Shown here in pieces: positions 12,301-24,870 of a stretch of 64,000 bases of DNA. Location: the NCBI GenBank assembly GCA_021904315.1, contig CM038910.1, positions 4,340,001-4,404,000 of the forward strand, in the 5' to 3' direction. Origin of the DNA: Sphagnum magellanicum (taxonomy: Eukaryota; Streptophyta; Sphagnopsida; Sphagnales; Sphagnaceae). The translations under genes were made by a program, and so were the position numbers. The notes below the pieces were generated by a model, which saw nothing but the letters and a program-made list of their open reading frames with translations, was not told where the DNA came from and did no database searches. Every line of letters starts with the position of its first letter. Position 1 is the first letter of the stretch.

Positions 12301-12999
12301 TGGTATGGTTCATATTCGACTCTATTTTGAGGTTTTAGTACATAGAATAGGTGCCTACTCTCTTAAGAAGGGGCATTTTTGAGGCCCAATGTTGAGTCAA
12401 TTTCTAGTGGTTTGGATGTTCCTCCTTTTAGTACATTTTGTACTATAAAGGCCTCATCTTGCATGCACATGTAATAATACCTCTTTTTGTGATCACTCTC
12501 TCATGATAATGATAAAAAAGCATAGATCAAGTGTTGTGAAGGGTTGGTCCCTTTGAAATTACAACTGTAATAAGGCCTTTGCCAACTACAAAAACACTTT
12601 AGAATGCTCTCTATGATTGTTTCATTCATAAAACCCATTGTTCCATACTTTAATTTTGTTTGGTTGTTTGTACGGCAAATGTTGGCTTTTGTACTCGAAT
12701 CTTGTACTTGTGTCCTCATGAAAAAACCTTGAGGTGTGTTTGTCTTGTGTGCATGATTGAAATATGTGATGTGCATATTCCTTCACATTTTGATCTGATT
12801 TGGGACTCTCAAGACATGGAATGCTCCTCCATCTCACTATAATACATTCAATTGCATTGATGATTATCTTTAGGAAATAGGTCTATTATATGGGATTGGA
12901 GATTTTTCTTTTTTTCACTGGGAGGAGCTAGAGAGTAGGTATGCACAAAAAGGGTTGTGTGAATTGGGTGGGTTGGAATTTTTGGATTTTGATTTTTAA
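9373..12999. other. intergenic, 3' flank then AT-rich decayed DNA
   Basis: The first few hundred bases are probably 3' UTR of the upstream gene. The rest is AT-rich with no recognised ORF. Around 12,380-12,500 a purine tract followed by TGTTGAG and a TATAAAGG motif looks vaguely like part of an LTR, but no second copy or retroelement coding was found. Confidence 0.4.
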
Positions 13000-13016
13000 A
13001 TGAATTCTCATTGAGT

Positions 13017-13110
13017 TCTAAATGTGTGTCACATGAAGTTCCCAACATGTTCCCCAATTTTTCAATGCTCACAACATGTTTTCAATGAGTTCCCAATATG
13101 TTCACCAAGT
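13017..13110. repeat. short GTTCCCAA-type repeat cluster
   Basis: Several copies of GTTCCCAA followed by a TGTTC or TGTTTTC step occur close together (near 13,037, 13,090 and 13,108). The same word pair, in reverse complement, builds the larger minisatellite at 19,225-19,375, so the two may be related. Confidence 0.45.
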
Positions 13111-14185
13111 TCCCAATGCATGCATTCCAGACTATGTTCTTAATAGGACTAGGATTTTATCCCATAAGCTTTGCCCAAAGTTGAACTTTCATAAGCTATG
13201 TAAGTGGGCGAAAGGAACCACTTGGTTTTCTCTATGAAGGGAGTGTAATATTCTAGATAGGCCAAATTTTCAAAAATTTCTTTGTAATGGGCCAATTAAA
13301 GTGGCTCATTGGAAATAAAATAAAATAAAATAAAATAGAATTTTGGGATGCACACCACAACTAATCAATAGAATCAACAACATAAGTACCTGGGACTTTG
13401 CTACAATGACACAAGCTCACAATTTTAGATACCCATGTGTCAGAAATTCATGAGTAGACACAGATGTTAATGCTAATAATAGAAGGGAAATGGTCCAGGA
13501 ATATAACAGGAGAATCTAGTAGTCTTTTCTTTTTTGATGGAGTACTCCAAGCTCCAAGTAGATGCCTATAATGAAGGCGGCTACCAGACCTTTTGCTCAA
13601 GTTATATCATGTATCTTGCTGCCTTCTAATATTTTCATACTTCCAATTATTATTTTTAGCATGCTCACAATTGGGTGGTCATCTAAACCTTGTAACTGAT
13701 GCTCTTTTATGTTCCGTAACCCATAAGCTTGGCACTCCATACAATGGATTATTGTCCAATAACAAGCTTGAGCATACATGAATAGTCTGGATGCTCACAA
13801 GTGTGAACTATTCATGGTAACATGTGTGCTCTTGCTGATTGTGTAGTCCGTTGAAGTTTTACTGAGTTTTGGCAACCTACACCATGTGATCATGATTGGT
13901 CACCTTGGATGAACGCCACTTGAATCACTTATTCTTTTGGCCCACAACAAAGTTCACAACCCAAGTTTTGACCCCTTGCCCCACCGTGCCCTTTTGTTGT
14001 GATGGACCAAATAGAATTGTCCCAACATGATGAACTTCAAATTTCCACCCACCAACAAAGAACACAAATGAGTGCATGAAATGGGTTGTTTACCTACAAG
14101 CAAACACTTTCCTTTGCCTTTTTTTTTATCCCTCACCTCTCATGTAAAGGGCTTGGATAAATTTCCTAAGTATAATTGGAGGGCA

Positions 14186-14187
<2 letters not shown>
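13111..14187. other. intergenic, no gene seen
   Basis: AT-rich DNA without a recognised ORF, repeat or RNA gene. A short (AAAAT)n-like run lies near 13,315-13,337. Confidence 0.45.

Positions 14188-14231
<44 letters not shown>
14188..14231. repeat. (AT)n microsatellite
   Basis: An uninterrupted AT dinucleotide run of 22 repeats. A shorter AT run occurs near 18,832-18,852. Confidence 0.95.
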
Positions 14232-14233
<2 letters not shown>

Positions 14234-14334
14234 ATGAATATCTCTTGGATTTCTTTAAGAGTGAGAGGGAAACTATGCCTACTCATAGGTGTAAAATCCC
14301 TCTCCCTCTTGAGGAATAGGCATGAGAACCCTAC

Positions 14335-14530
14335 CCATATATATGCCTCTTGATCTAATGAACCATGATGACATTTGCTTCATGCTTCATGCAATGGGTA
14401 AAGCCCACACATAGGGGGATGTTTGGGAAATGAAATGCATGGCCATTCTTGGCTACCACCTCCTCCTCATAGGCTCCCCTTGGTTGGGGAATAATGCTCC
14501 CACCCTGGGGCTTTTCCCAACACATTCCAT
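14335..14530. repeat. dispersed repeat, copy 1 (partner at 53,090-53,275)
   Basis: The two copies share, in the same order, a TATATATGCCTC/TATATACGCCTC start, GATCTA, a TTTGCTTCATG/TTTGCCTCGTG block, GGTAAAGCCCA, a GGGGA-rich block and a CCCACCCT block near the end. Divergence is high. The family is unknown; a TATA-containing LTR or terminal fragment is one possibility. Confidence 0.5.
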
Positions 14531-15046
14531 TTTGCCTAGTAGGGAGAGCTTTGGAATTTGTTGCTTCCTCCAATCAACTTACTAAACCTGAAAGTGGTGA
14601 GTAGAAAGAAGGGCCACCCAAAACCACCATCCACAAATGCACCATTCAGGATGGATGGTATGTGAACAGAAAACACATTTTCATTGTAATCCATTCCCAT
14701 AGCTAAACTAATCATCCATGGTTAGCTTATGTACTAACCATCCACATGCATCTACCTACTACCTAGTAAGTAGCCACCAAGTGTCCTACCTCCATACCTA
14801 GTAGCCACTTATATTACCTACCTACTTATCTATGATCCTTACTCAGTTACCTAGTTACCCAGGTATTATGAGGTCGAAGGTAGGAGGGTTTATAAGATAG
14901 GTCACCAAGGTGGAACCATGGTAACTCAGTTGTGGTTCATAACAGGTCTCTTATGGATGGTGCTTGGTCACATACATCATCCAATAAGATGTCATGGAGC
15001 TTCAGACAACTGTCTTCACTAATGTTAGACAAGTGCCTCCTCTAAT

Positions 15047-15125
15047 TTTAGGGTTTCTATTGGTGTTGGTTGGAATCAACAAGCACAAATTAACCAACCA
15101 TGGGTTTAGGGTTTTAGGGTTTTTG
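15047..15125. repeat. interstitial telomere-like motifs
   Basis: TTTTAGGGTTT at 15,047 and GGGTTTAGGGTTTTAGGG at about 15,102-15,119 lie far from any recognised gene. They may be a remnant promoter or an interstitial telomere-like patch. Confidence 0.5.
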
Positions 15126-18100
15126 TTTCAACAACCCCTATAACCAAATCAAACCTAAGTACTTTATAATTGGGAAACCTATAAACAACCCAACAATTTT
15201 ATTTTTTTTATCAACCCAAATTTGGGTCAAGAACACCCATCATTCCCCAAAACTTAGTAACTTTTCATGGAAGCCATTGAAGCAAACTTTACCCTATTTG
15301 GTTTGGTTTTGTCATATGTAGTGAGTGGGTTGGATGTGAAGTGAAGTTGGTGGTCAACTCCCAACAACACTCATTGAAACTCCGGGGCTTTGGAATCCCC
15401 AAAAAAAATTGATATTTTATGTCAATAGAATGAATGGGGCGTTGTGAGTTTTAGCATCTCCCCTCACTTATGTGGTAGAAGTTCTCAAAAGACCTCATTT
15501 CCAAAAGGCATGCACAATGTTGTGCATGAGACCCCCCAATCAACCAAATTTCCTTTTGCATGTTTCCAAGGGCAAGCTACTACACCCACAAGAGTTGACA
15601 ATTTGGAATCATCTATAGAATGCAGAAAATCTGGGTTTGCTTGATTTGTTAAAAAAATGCAGTAAAAATAGTTGAAATTTTTCCAAATAATTTAATATAC
15701 AACATTTATAGGATTTTATTTAGATTTTATTTATTTAGTAAATTCATTTGCACTTGTGATAGTTTAAAGTATTGAATGTGGAATTTAAAACAAAAGGAGA
15801 AAACTAAGCCCTCTTTTTGGAAATTATATCTAGCTATGGTTGTAACTTGTGTTGTTGTGTCATTTCTATGAATAATTGGAGGTACCCAATTTAGGTTTGT
15901 GGTATTGGGGGAAGTTGTGTGCACCAATTATTATTATATTATTTTCTTTGTGATAATTGAGATTAAAGATCCACCACCTTCCTAGGTCAAACAAAAAGAG
16001 GGAATTTAGGCTTGATTCTTTACACCCTCTTATTTTGCACATCTCATGGCTCAAACTACATTTTTAACCTATCTTTTGAGCTATTGTTGAACAACTTATG
16101 GTTGTATACTAGTGGGTACTTTCATGCCAAACCAAAAATATAATGTTTTTTCCACAAATCATGCAAAAATATGGCACCCATATTATAATCTTAGGTCAAT
16201 TGTACTAGCACATACAATTGGGTTTGGGTATGATAGATAGGAGCATGCAAAAGTTTGTGGATTTTCAAATTTTCAAACCAAAATTGTCAAAATCTAGTTT
16301 AAAATTATTTGTCCAAGTTTGGTTGTCAAACAAAAGATGCCACAAAACTTGTATAAAAAAATTTAAACCTAATTGAGAGTTGAGTGTGAAACATATTCCA
16401 CAGACAAAATTCATTTTGCAAAGGACATGTGGATGTGTAGGTTTTTTTAAGGTGTTTTGTTTCATCTCTTTGGTTGCAAGAATTGGGGGGCAAGTCACCT
16501 ACTCACTTCAAAAGCAAGTGGCCAGCACATACCACCAACAAACAGCACCAAAGTAGGTAAAAAAAAAAGAGATTCCAAGAGCAAAATAATGTGAAGAGTG
16601 GGTGGACTCCTTAAGTTACTTCCTAATTAAAATATCAAACCCTAGGGAGTGAAATTGCAAGATACAAGAATGATGATGAAATTTGAGGCATTATGATGTT
16701 GTCAAAGATGTCAATGAAGCCATTTTTGGGAGCCATTTCCCAAATTTCCAAGACTTGTTGATGCCATGAAATTGCACTTTAGCAAGAAGAAGAAGAAGGA
16801 AAAGTTTAAGGGACCACTCTAGGAGAACTAACCCAACCCAACCCAACCCACACCAAAATTAGATGGCCAAAAGGCCACTTTGGAGTCTCAAACTTCACCA
16901 CTTTGGAGAGCCAAAAAAAGAAAAAAAAATGAGGAAAAAAAAAAGGAGCTTTTAAGTTAGTGGTAAAGTGAAGTTTGTGCAACTTCCTCAAAAGGCAAGT
17001 GAAACATCTGAAAGGAAGTACATGACAAAAAGCTCTTTACAAGTGTCATACAAAGTCTTGGGCTCATTTCACATAAAAAGGTCCAAAGACACATGCCTCC
17101 AAAATGTAGGAGTCAACAAGTATCATGTGAGGAGAGAGCATAGCAATGTCTCTCCTCTCCTCATGAATTGCAACTTAGAGTTTTCCAAACTACTTTTTTC
17201 CCCCTAGAGTTTGTGTTGTGATGATGGGCAACCTTTGATTAGGTTTTATTGTTGTACTTTGGAGATGGGAAAATAACCATCATTTACACTACAAGTTTGA
17301 TTTATCCCTTTCTAGTGATAATGGCTAGTGCAACCCAAATTATACACAATAAAGAATGTGGCATAAATAAGTGCTAGAAAATTGAAATTGTACACAATAT
17401 ATAGGTCCAATATAGGCAATTTTTGCCTTCAATTCTTTTGTCAGCTTGTTTTTGGCATGGTAATAGCTTTTCCCTATTCTAATAGCCCTCCAGGCTTTTA
17501 TTCTCAACTAAAACCCCAACCATTGAGCTTCAAAGTTGTATTAAAATAGGGAAAATCTAGACACTCCTTTAACTTATTGTAGTTGTTTAGAAGGTCAACT
17601 CAATTGGGGTTGTTGATGGAATATTGGAATTAAAATAGCTTAACTCCACACAATTGAACAATTACTTTAGTGACATTTTAAGTACTTGTGATAATATCAC
17701 AATATTCATTGAACTAAATTGTGGTTGTGGGTTTTTGAAATTTCCTCTATATATTATTACCTTAACAAGTAGTGGGTGAATTTGTGATGGGGTTAATTGT
17801 GCAAACAAAAATCCCCTTTTTTTCCCATGCAAATTAAAATTAAGGAATTTTCACCCTGCCCAATCACATTTCCAAACCATGCCCAAACCCTTAACTATCG
17901 ATTTCTTGATGTAGATTATCAAGTAGTTACTTGAGAAGGAAAGTAATCCCCTACCTTCTTGTTAGATATTGACGAAATTCATTGAAAATTCAATGAAAAA
18001 AATTTCATGGGAATTTTGATGAATTGTATGAACATTTGGAATCCAATGAATGTTTTAAAGGTTTCATATTGAAGCAATGTAAATGTGAAAATTGGTCCAT

Positions 18101-19007
18101 GTTGCCTATGGTGAACCTTTCACAAAAGGAGGAAAAAAAATTACAATTAAAAAGTAATGCAGATTTTTTTGGTCCAAATTTAAGATTATAGCTCTCTCTA
18201 TTCTTGAATCTTGAATGGAAATTTCAAGATATGATTATAAGAAATAGTTTTTTCTCTTTTAAAAGTCTTGAATGGTAGCTCTTATTATGGATAGCCATAA
18301 TGATGAAAAATTTGATGAAAACCTACCAATCATCAATAAAACAAAGCACTCAACAAAGGGAGAAAGAAAGGTACAAGATGAAAGGACCCCAAGTCCTAGC
18401 AAATCAAAAATTCCTTCAAAGAAGGTAGACCGTTAGAGGAATAATGAGAACAAATCAACTACTCGAATCTTTCTATTGCGAGAAGCATATCATATAAGGA
18501 GAGGAGAGGAGAGGAAAGGAAAGGAACACTTGAAAAAATGTCTAGCTTAATAAAAAAACCCTCACTCATTCATGTCAACGACATGTTTTCTAGAGAAAGG
18601 ATTTCCAATGCCTTTCGTTCTTCACATCACGTTAACCATCAATGAAAACATTGTCAACCTACTACTAATTCAAACACCCCAAAATCGATATGATTAAAGA
18701 GAGAAACATGTCCATTGTGCATCAATTGCAATAAAAGTCATCCTTAGCTTGACTTGCAACTATCTCAACAAAACAAAACCAAGTTTGTTCGAATGAAATT
18801 GACAATGACAACTTAATAAACACAAAAAACATATATATATATATATATATATTAGAGTTGAGGCATTTGAGAACCCCATGTGTGAAATTTTCAAAACTCT
18901 AATTTAATTGAGGAAATGGTCAATAGCTTAAAATTAATTGATTTCAACACTTGCCCATTTTGGAACTGACCTGACCATGATACTGATTACCCCGAGTACG
19001 TTGGCTG
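15126..19007. other. long AT-rich intergenic stretch, no gene seen
   Basis: About 3.9 kb of AT-rich DNA with short ORFs only. A GA-rich purine run near 18,498-18,526 and an AT run near 18,832 are simple sequence. No transposase, reverse transcriptase or RNA gene was recognised on either strand. Confidence 0.45.
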
Positions 19008-19075
19008 AATTCAATGACACTAATTATATTATTTTCAGAAATGTTGAAAACTTTCAAAAATTATTTTCTTCCAAA
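19008..19075. repeat. dispersed repeat, copy 1 (partner at 40,527-40,592)
   Basis: AATTCAAT, then ACTAATTATATTATTTT, AGAAATGTTGAAA and TTCTTCCAAA occur in the same order and spacing in both places. Identity is high over about 65 bp and then fades. The origin is unknown. Confidence 0.65.
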
Positions 19076-19224
19076 AAAAAAAAATGTGAAAAATAATAAT
19101 AGTCATTATTTACAACTATTCTATTTATTGAAATGAAAATTTTCCAACATTAATTAATTAGTTAATTATTCGATAATGTTTTTGCTAAACTAGACAAAAA
19201 CGAAATTACAGGCCAAACAATATG

Positions 19225-19375
19225 AGATCATCTTTGGGAACACATTGGGAACGTAGAGAACGCTTCGAGAACAGGATGAGAACATCTTGGGAACGTTGGG
19301 AACAGGATGAGAACGCCTTGGGAACTTAGGGAACATTTTGAGAACAGGGTGAGAACATCTTGGGAACTCTTGGTT
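19225..19375. repeat. GGGAAC/GAGAACA minisatellite
   Basis: Alternating words (TTGGGAAC, GAGAACAGGATGAGAAC, CATCTTGGGAAC) repeat about six times in units of roughly 20-40 bp. Minus-strand translations look periodic (Phe-Pro-x-x-Ser) only because of the repeat. It lies just upstream of the apyrase leader. Confidence 0.75.
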
Positions 19376-19514
19376 TCTTTTGAATAAAAAACTTGATGCA
19401 AAACAAAGCAAAAGCAAAGCACAAAAAACGGTCACCACAACAACAACAACAACAAAGCCACAAAAGCAAAGCAAAGCAAAGCATGGACAACAACAAACAC
19501 AAAGCAAAGCAAAG

Positions 19515-19518
<4 letters not shown>

Positions 19519-19553
<35 letters not shown>
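19519..19553 (+). promoter_or_regulatory. (CT)n tract upstream of the apyrase gene
   Basis: A clean CT dinucleotide run of 17 repeats, preceded by an AAAGCAAAGC repeat. CT/GA tracts next to plant promoters and 5' UTRs are frequent and can bind GAGA-binding (BBR/BPC) proteins. Function here is inferred from position only. Confidence 0.5.
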
Positions 19554-19556
<3 letters not shown>

Positions 19557-20753
19557 TTTGTTTCTTGTTTGCTTGATTGTTGCCACATTGCCTCTCTCTT
19601 GGTGGATTCCTCTCCATCCACTCTCACCAACTAAGCTCCTGCAAGGTCCAGAACAGACAATAGCCAATAGTTGGACACAAATCTGGACACAAATTTTTTT
19701 CAGAGCTGCTGTGAAAAAGAAAGTTGGCAAACTTTTGTCTTTGTGTAGGGATGATGATGCTGTTGCTCAAGGGACTGCTGTTACCACTCTGCTAGTCTTC
19801 AGGACCAGAAGAAATGAGTGCTGCTGTTGCTTGCTGGTGCTGCTCCTGCTTCTTCTGGAGGAGCTTCAGATCCAGTTTCAGCGTTGTGGGTACCTTTCTT
19901 TCTTTCTTTCTTGCTTGCCTTTTGCTTGCATTTTTTCTCTACCTTTTTAGTTCTTTTTTTTGTGTGTCCATGGAGTGTCTCAGAAGTTGGGGTGATGGGT
20001 GATGTCCCTTTTTTGTTCAGATCTAACTCATCTGTACAAACTTGGGTGTGTGGGGATTTGATGGGTTCTCTTCTTCTTCTTTGTACTAGATCCGGTTCTT
20101 CTGTTTTTTTTCCTGTTTTTGGGGGGTTTTTTGCACACAAGAATAGTATGGATTTTTTATGGGGATTAGGTCGTTTTCTACACTGCAGAGGTGGTGGTGA
20201 GGTGGTCTGAGAATTTCGTCCTTTTGTGACTTCTTTTGCTTTTGGCTCTCTAACAGTGACTCTAAGTTGGAGAAGCAGCAGCAACAGTTTTGCAGTGAAT
20301 TTCTGTGCCAGCAGCTGAGCTGAAAAACAAGGCCATTTCAGGTACCTATTGGAAAACCCACACTTGCTTCTTCTACTGTGATGATGTTTGTTCTCAAGCT
20401 TTGCTCATCAGATTTCTGCTTGCAAGCAGAGACGCTAACTAAGTTTCTATTCTTTTATGGTTTGGTGATGTCAATGAACTTGCAGTAGTCAATCAGATTG
20501 TTTGTGGAAGAATGATGTTTCTTTCATTCAGACATTTATGCGGGGTATCATAATCACTGTCCTTCTTATGTGCCACAAGAGGAAATGTAGGATGATAGAG
20601 ACAAAAAGAGAAACCAAAACTACAAGGAGAATATCATATCATCTAATGGGTTTTATGGTCTTCACAAGGCAGGCCGAACCAGGCAATGGGCGTGTCCTCA
20701 ACTTGCAGAAACCAGCGTGTGGAACACGCTCCTGGAGTTTTTTTCAGACTGCT
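19554..20753 (+). other. probable 5' UTR exons and introns of the apyrase gene
   Basis: Gene-like composition with pyrimidine-rich stretches and possible splice signals, but no recognisable coding sequence. A strong acceptor, a T-run ending in CAG at 20,747, sits six bases before the chosen ATG, which argues that a leader intron ends there. Confidence 0.45.
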
Positions 20754-23276
20754 ATGGGTGCAGGAAGTGGTAATAATAATGCCAATAATGCTGAGCAATG
20801 TGCATCATCAGCTGCATCATCTCAGCCCAGAGCAACTCAACCCCAGCTAATCAGCACAACAACACCTGCAACAAGAGCCAGCCGTTACAGAGGGGATATC
20901 GGCTTGCGAGGCTCCTTCTCTGTTCCAACGTTTGCAACTTACTGGAAGGTTGCCAGTGAAGAAAGCTCATCACAGACAGTTGCAGACCCAGCAACAACAG
21001 GTGGATCTTCCTCTTTGCCGGTAGTAATCCGAGATGGACCACCCAAGTTTTCCAAAGCTCCCAAACCTGGCAAAATTAATAAAGGGGGAGGAGGAGGAGG
21101 CTATGTGTATCCTGGAAGCCCACCATCCAGCCCTCGGTGGTGGTCAAAAGGTGTGACATTTGCTGCTTTGGCTGGGCTAGCAGTGGTTCTGCTGTATCTG
21201 GGGTTTCTTATGGGCTCTCTCTTTCTCCAGCAAGAGGAACTGCAATTTGCCATTGTACTTGATGGTGGAAGTACCAGTACACGCGTGCATGTATATGGGT
21301 GGGCACATTCTCTTACTGAGCCTCTTCCTGTGATGGTGAATCCAACCTACGAGGACAACATGAATGCACCCCCCTTACATGGACAGCAGCGCTTGTATAA
21401 ACGAGTGGAGAGAGAACCGGGCTTGGACAAATTGTTTCACAATGCTACAGCCATAAAGGATGTGCTTGTGCCATTACTCAATTTTGCAGGAAAGCAGATC
21501 CCCAAGTATGCCCATAGGAACACACAGGTTTTTCTTCTAGCAACTGCTGGGCTTCGAAGGTTGCCAAAGGAACAGTCAGACTGGATTCTTGATGAGTCCT
21601 GGTTGGTGCTCAAAAAGTTTCCATTTGTGTGCAGGAGGTCATCTGTGAAGGTCATAAAAGGGGTCGAAGAGGCTTTTTACGGATGGATTGCTCTGAACTA
21701 CAACTCTGGCAGATTAGGTCATATTCCAAAGCTGCCAACCTTTGGAGCCCTAGACTTAGGAGGCTCATCACTGCAGGTAACCTTTGAATCCACAGAAATA
21801 CTAGAGCAGGGAGACCATGGCGTGAATTTGACGGTTGGGTTCACAAATCACCACCTGTATGCCATGTCACATGCTGGATTTGGTCTCAATGATGCCTTTG
21901 AGAAGTCAGTAGCCCAACTGCTGCTTCAAGAGCTTGGCACAAAGAATAGGAAAGCAGCTGATAACCACATTGAGGTGAAGCATCCATGTCTGCAAGAAGG
22001 TTACAGTCAACCATATATGTGCTCCACACATTGCATGTTGCCACCTTTGTCAGGCAGAGGGCCAGCACCAATCAGTCCCAGCACTGACATAGCCAGTGGT
22101 GCTCAAGTGATGTTGAAGGGAGCTCCAAATTCGGTGGCCTGCAGAGCACTGGCTGATGAAGTCGTCAATCACTCTCACAATGGCACATGCAAAGTGACCC
22201 CCTGTGCACTTGGCAAGCACCAGCCACTCCCTCAGGGTACATTCTATGGGCTGGCAGGGTTTTTTGTTGTGTACAAGTTTTTTGGGCTATCGGCAGATGC
22301 CTCGCTCAATGAACTGCTACAGAAAGGAGAGGAGTTTTGTAAGCTACCTTGGAAGGATGCTGAGGCAAGTGTTGAGCCACAACCATCCATCCATCACTAC
22401 TGCTTCCGTGCACCTTATGTGGTTTCACTACTTCGACAAGGCCTGCATCTGAATGATGACCAAGTTGTGATTGGGTCAGGCGACTTTGCTTGGACTTTGG
22501 GTGCTGCACTTTGGGAAGCAGGAGCCCTCACTTACAACAATGTCAGAACAGACGGATGGGCTTCACTTACAAACTTCCATGTAGCCCTTGCCCTGGGAGT
22601 GGTGTTGCTGCTGCTGGTCATGCTCATCAGTGTTTCATTAGTCCAACACAGACAGACACAGCTAAGACGTCGTGGGTACTTGCCTCTTTTTAATCCATCT
22701 CAATCCAGCTCTAAATGGATGCCTCTGCTTCTGCGTCAACAAAGCCGTCTGAGCAGCAGCCCTACAAGCAGTGCTCTTCCCCATGGTGAGCATCTTGTTT
22801 CATCCCTCTCAACATGTGCAGGATGCAGCTTTTGCTGGATGTCATTTCACAGTGCATCTCCTGTTTTATACTTAACAATACTTGCTGGAAATCTCTTGAG
22901 TTTGTTTACCAAGCTGGAGATTGTTACTCTTGCATTGCACATAGAGGACTAGACATATAGCCTCCTTGGTCTTCAGCTGTTGCTGCACCCATAATTGTAA
23001 CTGACAATAAGGGATGCCTGCACAGGAGAGGGTGGAGTAAAGATGCCACAGAGTCCACAGCCTGCTTCTTATAATGAGACCTTTGGGTTAGGCTGGCCTG
23101 TTCGACCAGCTGTGGAGTGGGAAGGGGTACAGATGATGGCGGCATCCACTCCAGTTGGGGCCAAGACTCCAGATCGAAGACTGCAGCAAGTGGGCCCCCC
23201 AAAACTACAAAATCGACGGACCCAGTCTAGGGAGGAACTGAATTATGAGCTAGAACCTTACCTTCTGAGAGTTTGA
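20754..23276 (+). CDS. APY7: apyrase (GDA1/CD39 nucleoside phosphatase), APY7-like
   Basis: It hydrolyses nucleoside tri- and/or diphosphates, probably on the lumenal side of the endomembrane system. Exons 20754-22785 and 23026-23276 join in frame (donor ATG/GTGAGC, acceptor CACAG) to 760 aa. A Ser/Gly-rich cytosolic head is followed by a membrane span at about residues 133-157. The apyrase conserved regions come in order: LDGGSTSTR (about 169), LLATAGLRRL (260), KGVEEAFYGW (302), LDLGGSSLQ (332) and GSGDFAWTLGAALWE (574). A second span lies near 608-632. A basic tail ends in SREELNYELEPYLLRV. The two spans and long tail match the plant APY7 group. The ATG follows a strong splice acceptor; the in-frame ATG 84 codons upstream encodes unrelated sequence. 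Reading through the donor would give an unlikely hydrophobic tail. Confidence 0.92.
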
Positions 23277-24870
23277 TTGATTGCTGCAACGATCAAGTTC
23301 AGGGCTTAGTAGTGCCACTGTGAGTGGCTTGGTACTCTTTAGTCCAGCCAAGTTAGCAAGTCTGCCCTGATGATTGATTCTACTTCCAAGGCTGTGGTAT
23401 TAACTTCCAATGTCCATGGGAAGATAGCCCTTTTATTCATTTATCGAATTTTGGAGTGTATTCATCTGTCATCAGCGGCACTATTCATTTGCCTTCCATA
23501 CAGGGGTATCCTGGGGAAGGAAGCAATACATAGGCACCAGGTTTTGTTGAGCTGCTTGACAAAACATGCAGCAACATCACTCACTTCTGGGAAGTATTAT
23601 TGTACAGATGCTCTTCTTTAACTTCTGATATTGTGGAGATCTGAATAATGGGGGGGATTGATTTCATCTCGCAGACCCCTATCTGTTCAATATACATTTG
23701 GGTATGCATCCAAGCTTTGTGCAGCAGCAGCATATACCAGTGACAAGTACGAATGAAGAGAATATTGAATGTGATTGTCCCTGTTCTTTTAGCTCAATTT
23801 TTAATGCCTGGTTTTGCTATATCAGTGTAAACAAAAGATACATTTGCACCTCAAACAGACCTGTTGTGTTTCCTGGAAACCATGATCAGGGTTGTCTTTG
23901 GTACTATAATGTGGTCAGAATTTTGTGCAAGTTCTTCCAGTGTTTATGCTTGCTTGTTGCACCCATAGTATTCTTGCAACTGCAACAGCAATATCCAGTC
24001 TCTCTCAAACAAATTGCATTTTTTGCTGGCAGTCCAGAGTACCAACAGCTTACTATCATGTTACAATGCTGCCTAAAATCTATGCTGAATTTCAGCATGA
24101 CAATCAGCCAGACTTCTCTGAAGCCACCAATTTGCTGGGAGCCCATTATACAGTGCTGAATTTCCATCAACAAAGATTGCCTTGTTGTCCTTCTGTTGTG
24201 AACATCATGGATTGTGAAAAACTTTATTGCAGTTCTTTTGCTTCAAATTTTGTTTTCTAGCTCCTGATCATATACTCTTCTTCTTTCACAAGAGAACAAA
24301 AGAAAGCACATGCAATTTGTTCCTTGAAAGGGGTTGGACTTCATTTGTTGTGCGAGTACCAATCTATCTTAGTTTTCAAATTTCCAACCATGTTACAAAC
24401 ATGGGTGGCTGGCTATTGTGTTGCATGCACACATTTAAACACCTGCATTCAATGATTTATAACCACTTTGTACAAACAATATCAATTTCAAATTGTTTTT
24501 TTTCGAGACCAGATTGGTACTCATTATACCTGGGTATGATGAATTTCTAAAAAAATTCTTGCTAGTGATACCAATATAACAACACCACACACCAATAATG
24601 AAATAGCACCATGATATGGAAATGTCAAAATTTTCTCAATATCAATTGTGTCTCTCTAGTCTGAAAATTTTTCAGAGGGCCTGTATAGCAAAACCAATCT
24701 GGTTTGTACAAAGATGATTTCCAGTCATATTATGACTACATTGCTTTCAACCTCATTGGCAATGATAGAGCAACCATCATGGGATTGAAATGTGACCAGG
24801 TTGCCAAATTAACTCTTATCCCTAAACCAAGTTCAGATCCAAGCTCTCATTTTGCTGCCAAGATATGGAC
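23277..24870. other. 3' flank of the apyrase gene, no further gene seen
   Basis: The first several hundred bases are probably 3' UTR. ORFs up to 153 codons at 23.7-24.2 kb lack recognisable domains and have no splice partners that I can support. Confidence 0.45.

Noticed and set aside
12375-12850. Possible LTR of a retrotransposon
   Set aside because: A purine tract, a TGTTGAG start and a TATA-like motif are suggestive, but there is no second LTR, no primer-binding site and no reverse transcriptase or integrase coding nearby.
19380-19950. ORFs of 84-185 codons on both strands around the CT run
   Set aside because: They translate simple CT and AAAGC repeats (Ser-Leu, Arg-Glu, Lys-Gln runs) and have no domain.
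20502-20753. Upstream in-frame ATG extending the apyrase by 84 residues
   Set aside because: The extension is unlike apyrases, and a strong splice acceptor (T-run then CAG) ends six bases before the ATG at 20,754, so this part is probably leader intron.
22786-22952. Continuous reading of the apyrase frame to a stop at 22,952
   Set aside because: A GTGAGC donor at 22,786 and an acceptor at 23,025 join in frame to a basic tail typical of the family; the read-through tail is hydrophobic and unrelated.
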